Below are positions 31,488-32,019 of a stretch of 32,019 nucleotides of DNA, piece by piece. Each line of letters begins with the position of its first letter. The stretch's first letter is position 1. The notes beneath the pieces were generated by a model. It was not told where the DNA came from. It ran no database searches and worked only from the letters and a program-made list of their open reading frames with translations. The stretch is from Pseudomonadota bacterium (lineage in GTDB: Bacteria; Pseudomonadota; Gammaproteobacteria; Steroidobacterales; Woeseiaceae), in NCBI GenBank assembly GCA_022574185.1, contig JACZSM010000032.1, positions 1 through 32,019 on the forward strand. The letters run 5' to 3'. The translations under genes and the position numbers were made by a program.

Positions 31488-32019
31488 ATGGCTGCTTCGA
31501 ATAGCGTGCATGACGAAGGACTACTACGGGTAATCGGTACCGGGGCTGTCGCGCTGGCCGTCGTCAATCTGGTGGTTGGAGCCGGCATTTTCGTGCTGCC
31601 GGGTATTGTTGCCGCAGAGCTCGGGGCAGCAGCGATAATCGCTTATTTGATTTGCTCCGTCACAGTTGCACTCGTATTCCTGTGTTTCGCCGAGGTCGGT
31701 AGCCGCATCATTCGAAGCGGCGGTGCTTATGCCTACGTCGAGGAAGCGTTCGGACCGTTTGCCGGCTTTATCGCTTCGATCCTGTTCTGGTTCGGTTGGT
31801 CCGCCCTGGCGGATGCCGCGATTACGGTCATCATGGTTGACTCGATCGCCGTTTTGTTTCCAATTCTCGAGGAAACCGTTCCACGCGCAGTATTCATCAT
31901 CACAGTGCTTGCGTTTCTGGTTGCAGTGAATATTCGCGGCGTAAAAGCTGGAGTGAATTTGTACATCTTCAACACCTTGGCCAAGCTGTTGCCGTTACTG
32001 TTACTGCTGGTCGTCGGGC
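31488..32019 (+). CDS. APC-family amino-acid permease, 5' part (cut by window end)
   Basis: From ATG 31488 (AAAGG upstream) the frame stays open to the window edge, giving 177 residues. It reads as the N-terminal third of an amino-acid/polyamine/organocation transporter: GAVALAVVNLVVGAGIFVLPG is the broken first helix with its Gly-rich substrate loop, followed by LICSVTVALVFLCFAEVGSRI (helix 2), SGGAYAYVEEAFGPFAGFI, the characteristic APC segment, then helices 3-5 including VNIRGVKAGVNLYIFNTLAKLLP. The family normally has twelve helices and 430-500 residues, so about two thirds lie outside the window. It follows the D-amino-acid enzyme by 28 bases and is probably in its operon, importing its substrate. 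Specificity cannot be predicted from this part. Confidence 0.9.
   Translation, partial: MAASNSVHDEGLLRVIGTGAVALAVVNLVVGAGIFVLPGIVAAELGAAAIIAYLICSVTVALVFLCFAEVGSRIIRSGGAYAYVEEAFGPFAGFIASILFWFGWSALADAAITVIMVDSIAVLFPILEETVPRAVFIITVLAFLVAVNIRGVKAGVNLYIFNTLAKLLPLLLLLVVG

Noticed and set aside
1-32019. CRISPR arrays, insertion sequences, prophage or defence genes
   Set aside because: No regularly spaced direct repeats, transposase, integrase, phage structural or recognisable defence proteins were seen in any frame.

Overview
This window looks like chromosomal DNA of a free-living, aerobic, heterotrophic gammaproteobacterium. Protein style, moderate-to-high GC, many exported hydrolases, a quinoprotein dehydrogenase and a complete oleABCD set all fit, and a relative of Xanthomonadales or the marine-sediment Woeseiaceae is my best guess. 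That placement is inference; no rRNA or marker gene is present. No phage genes, transposase or CRISPR array was seen, and no classical DNA-binding regulator was recognised.

Layout. 1-431: 3' end of a DUF1993-type gene. 433-588: a structured spacer containing a split tRNA T-arm. 693-3892: two translationally coupled secreted beta-propeller proteins. 3963-4117: a tRNA-Phe-like remnant whose T-loop carries an 81-base hairpin-rich insert. 4127-5083 (-): a short-chain dehydrogenase with an export signal, divergent from a PQQ dehydrogenase/cytochrome c lipoprotein (5256-7358). 7388-13575 (-): exported YtcJ-like amidohydrolase, M14 carboxypeptidase and alkaline phosphatase lipoprotein. 13756-15893 (-): a crotonase-fold protein and a class III aminotransferase. 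16038-18658 (+): prolidase-like amidohydrolase lipoprotein followed by an MFS transporter.

18693-23279 (-): oleA-oleB-oleC-oleD with overlapping stops and starts. This is the clearest pathway here: two acyl-CoAs are condensed, reduced, cyclised to a beta-lactone and decarboxylated to a long-chain olefin. 23338-27388 (-): two tandem paralogues, each with a membrane module, a TolB-like domain and TPR-type repeats; the downstream one is broken by a single-base frameshift near 24575.

27488-28378 (+): a phytanoyl-CoA dioxygenase-family protein, convergent with a class I/II aminotransferase (28411-29541). 29790-30335 (+): two short exported-protein stubs that look like remnants of a BNR-repeat protein and a TonB-dependent receptor. 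30347 to the window edge (+): a DSD1-like/D-threonine aldolase-like enzyme and an amino-acid permease cut by the window end, suggesting D-amino-acid use. Overall the region serves scavenging of peptides, phosphate esters, alcohols and amino acids, plus hydrocarbon synthesis. The least explained signal is the pair of tRNA-like elements interrupted at the same T-loop position.
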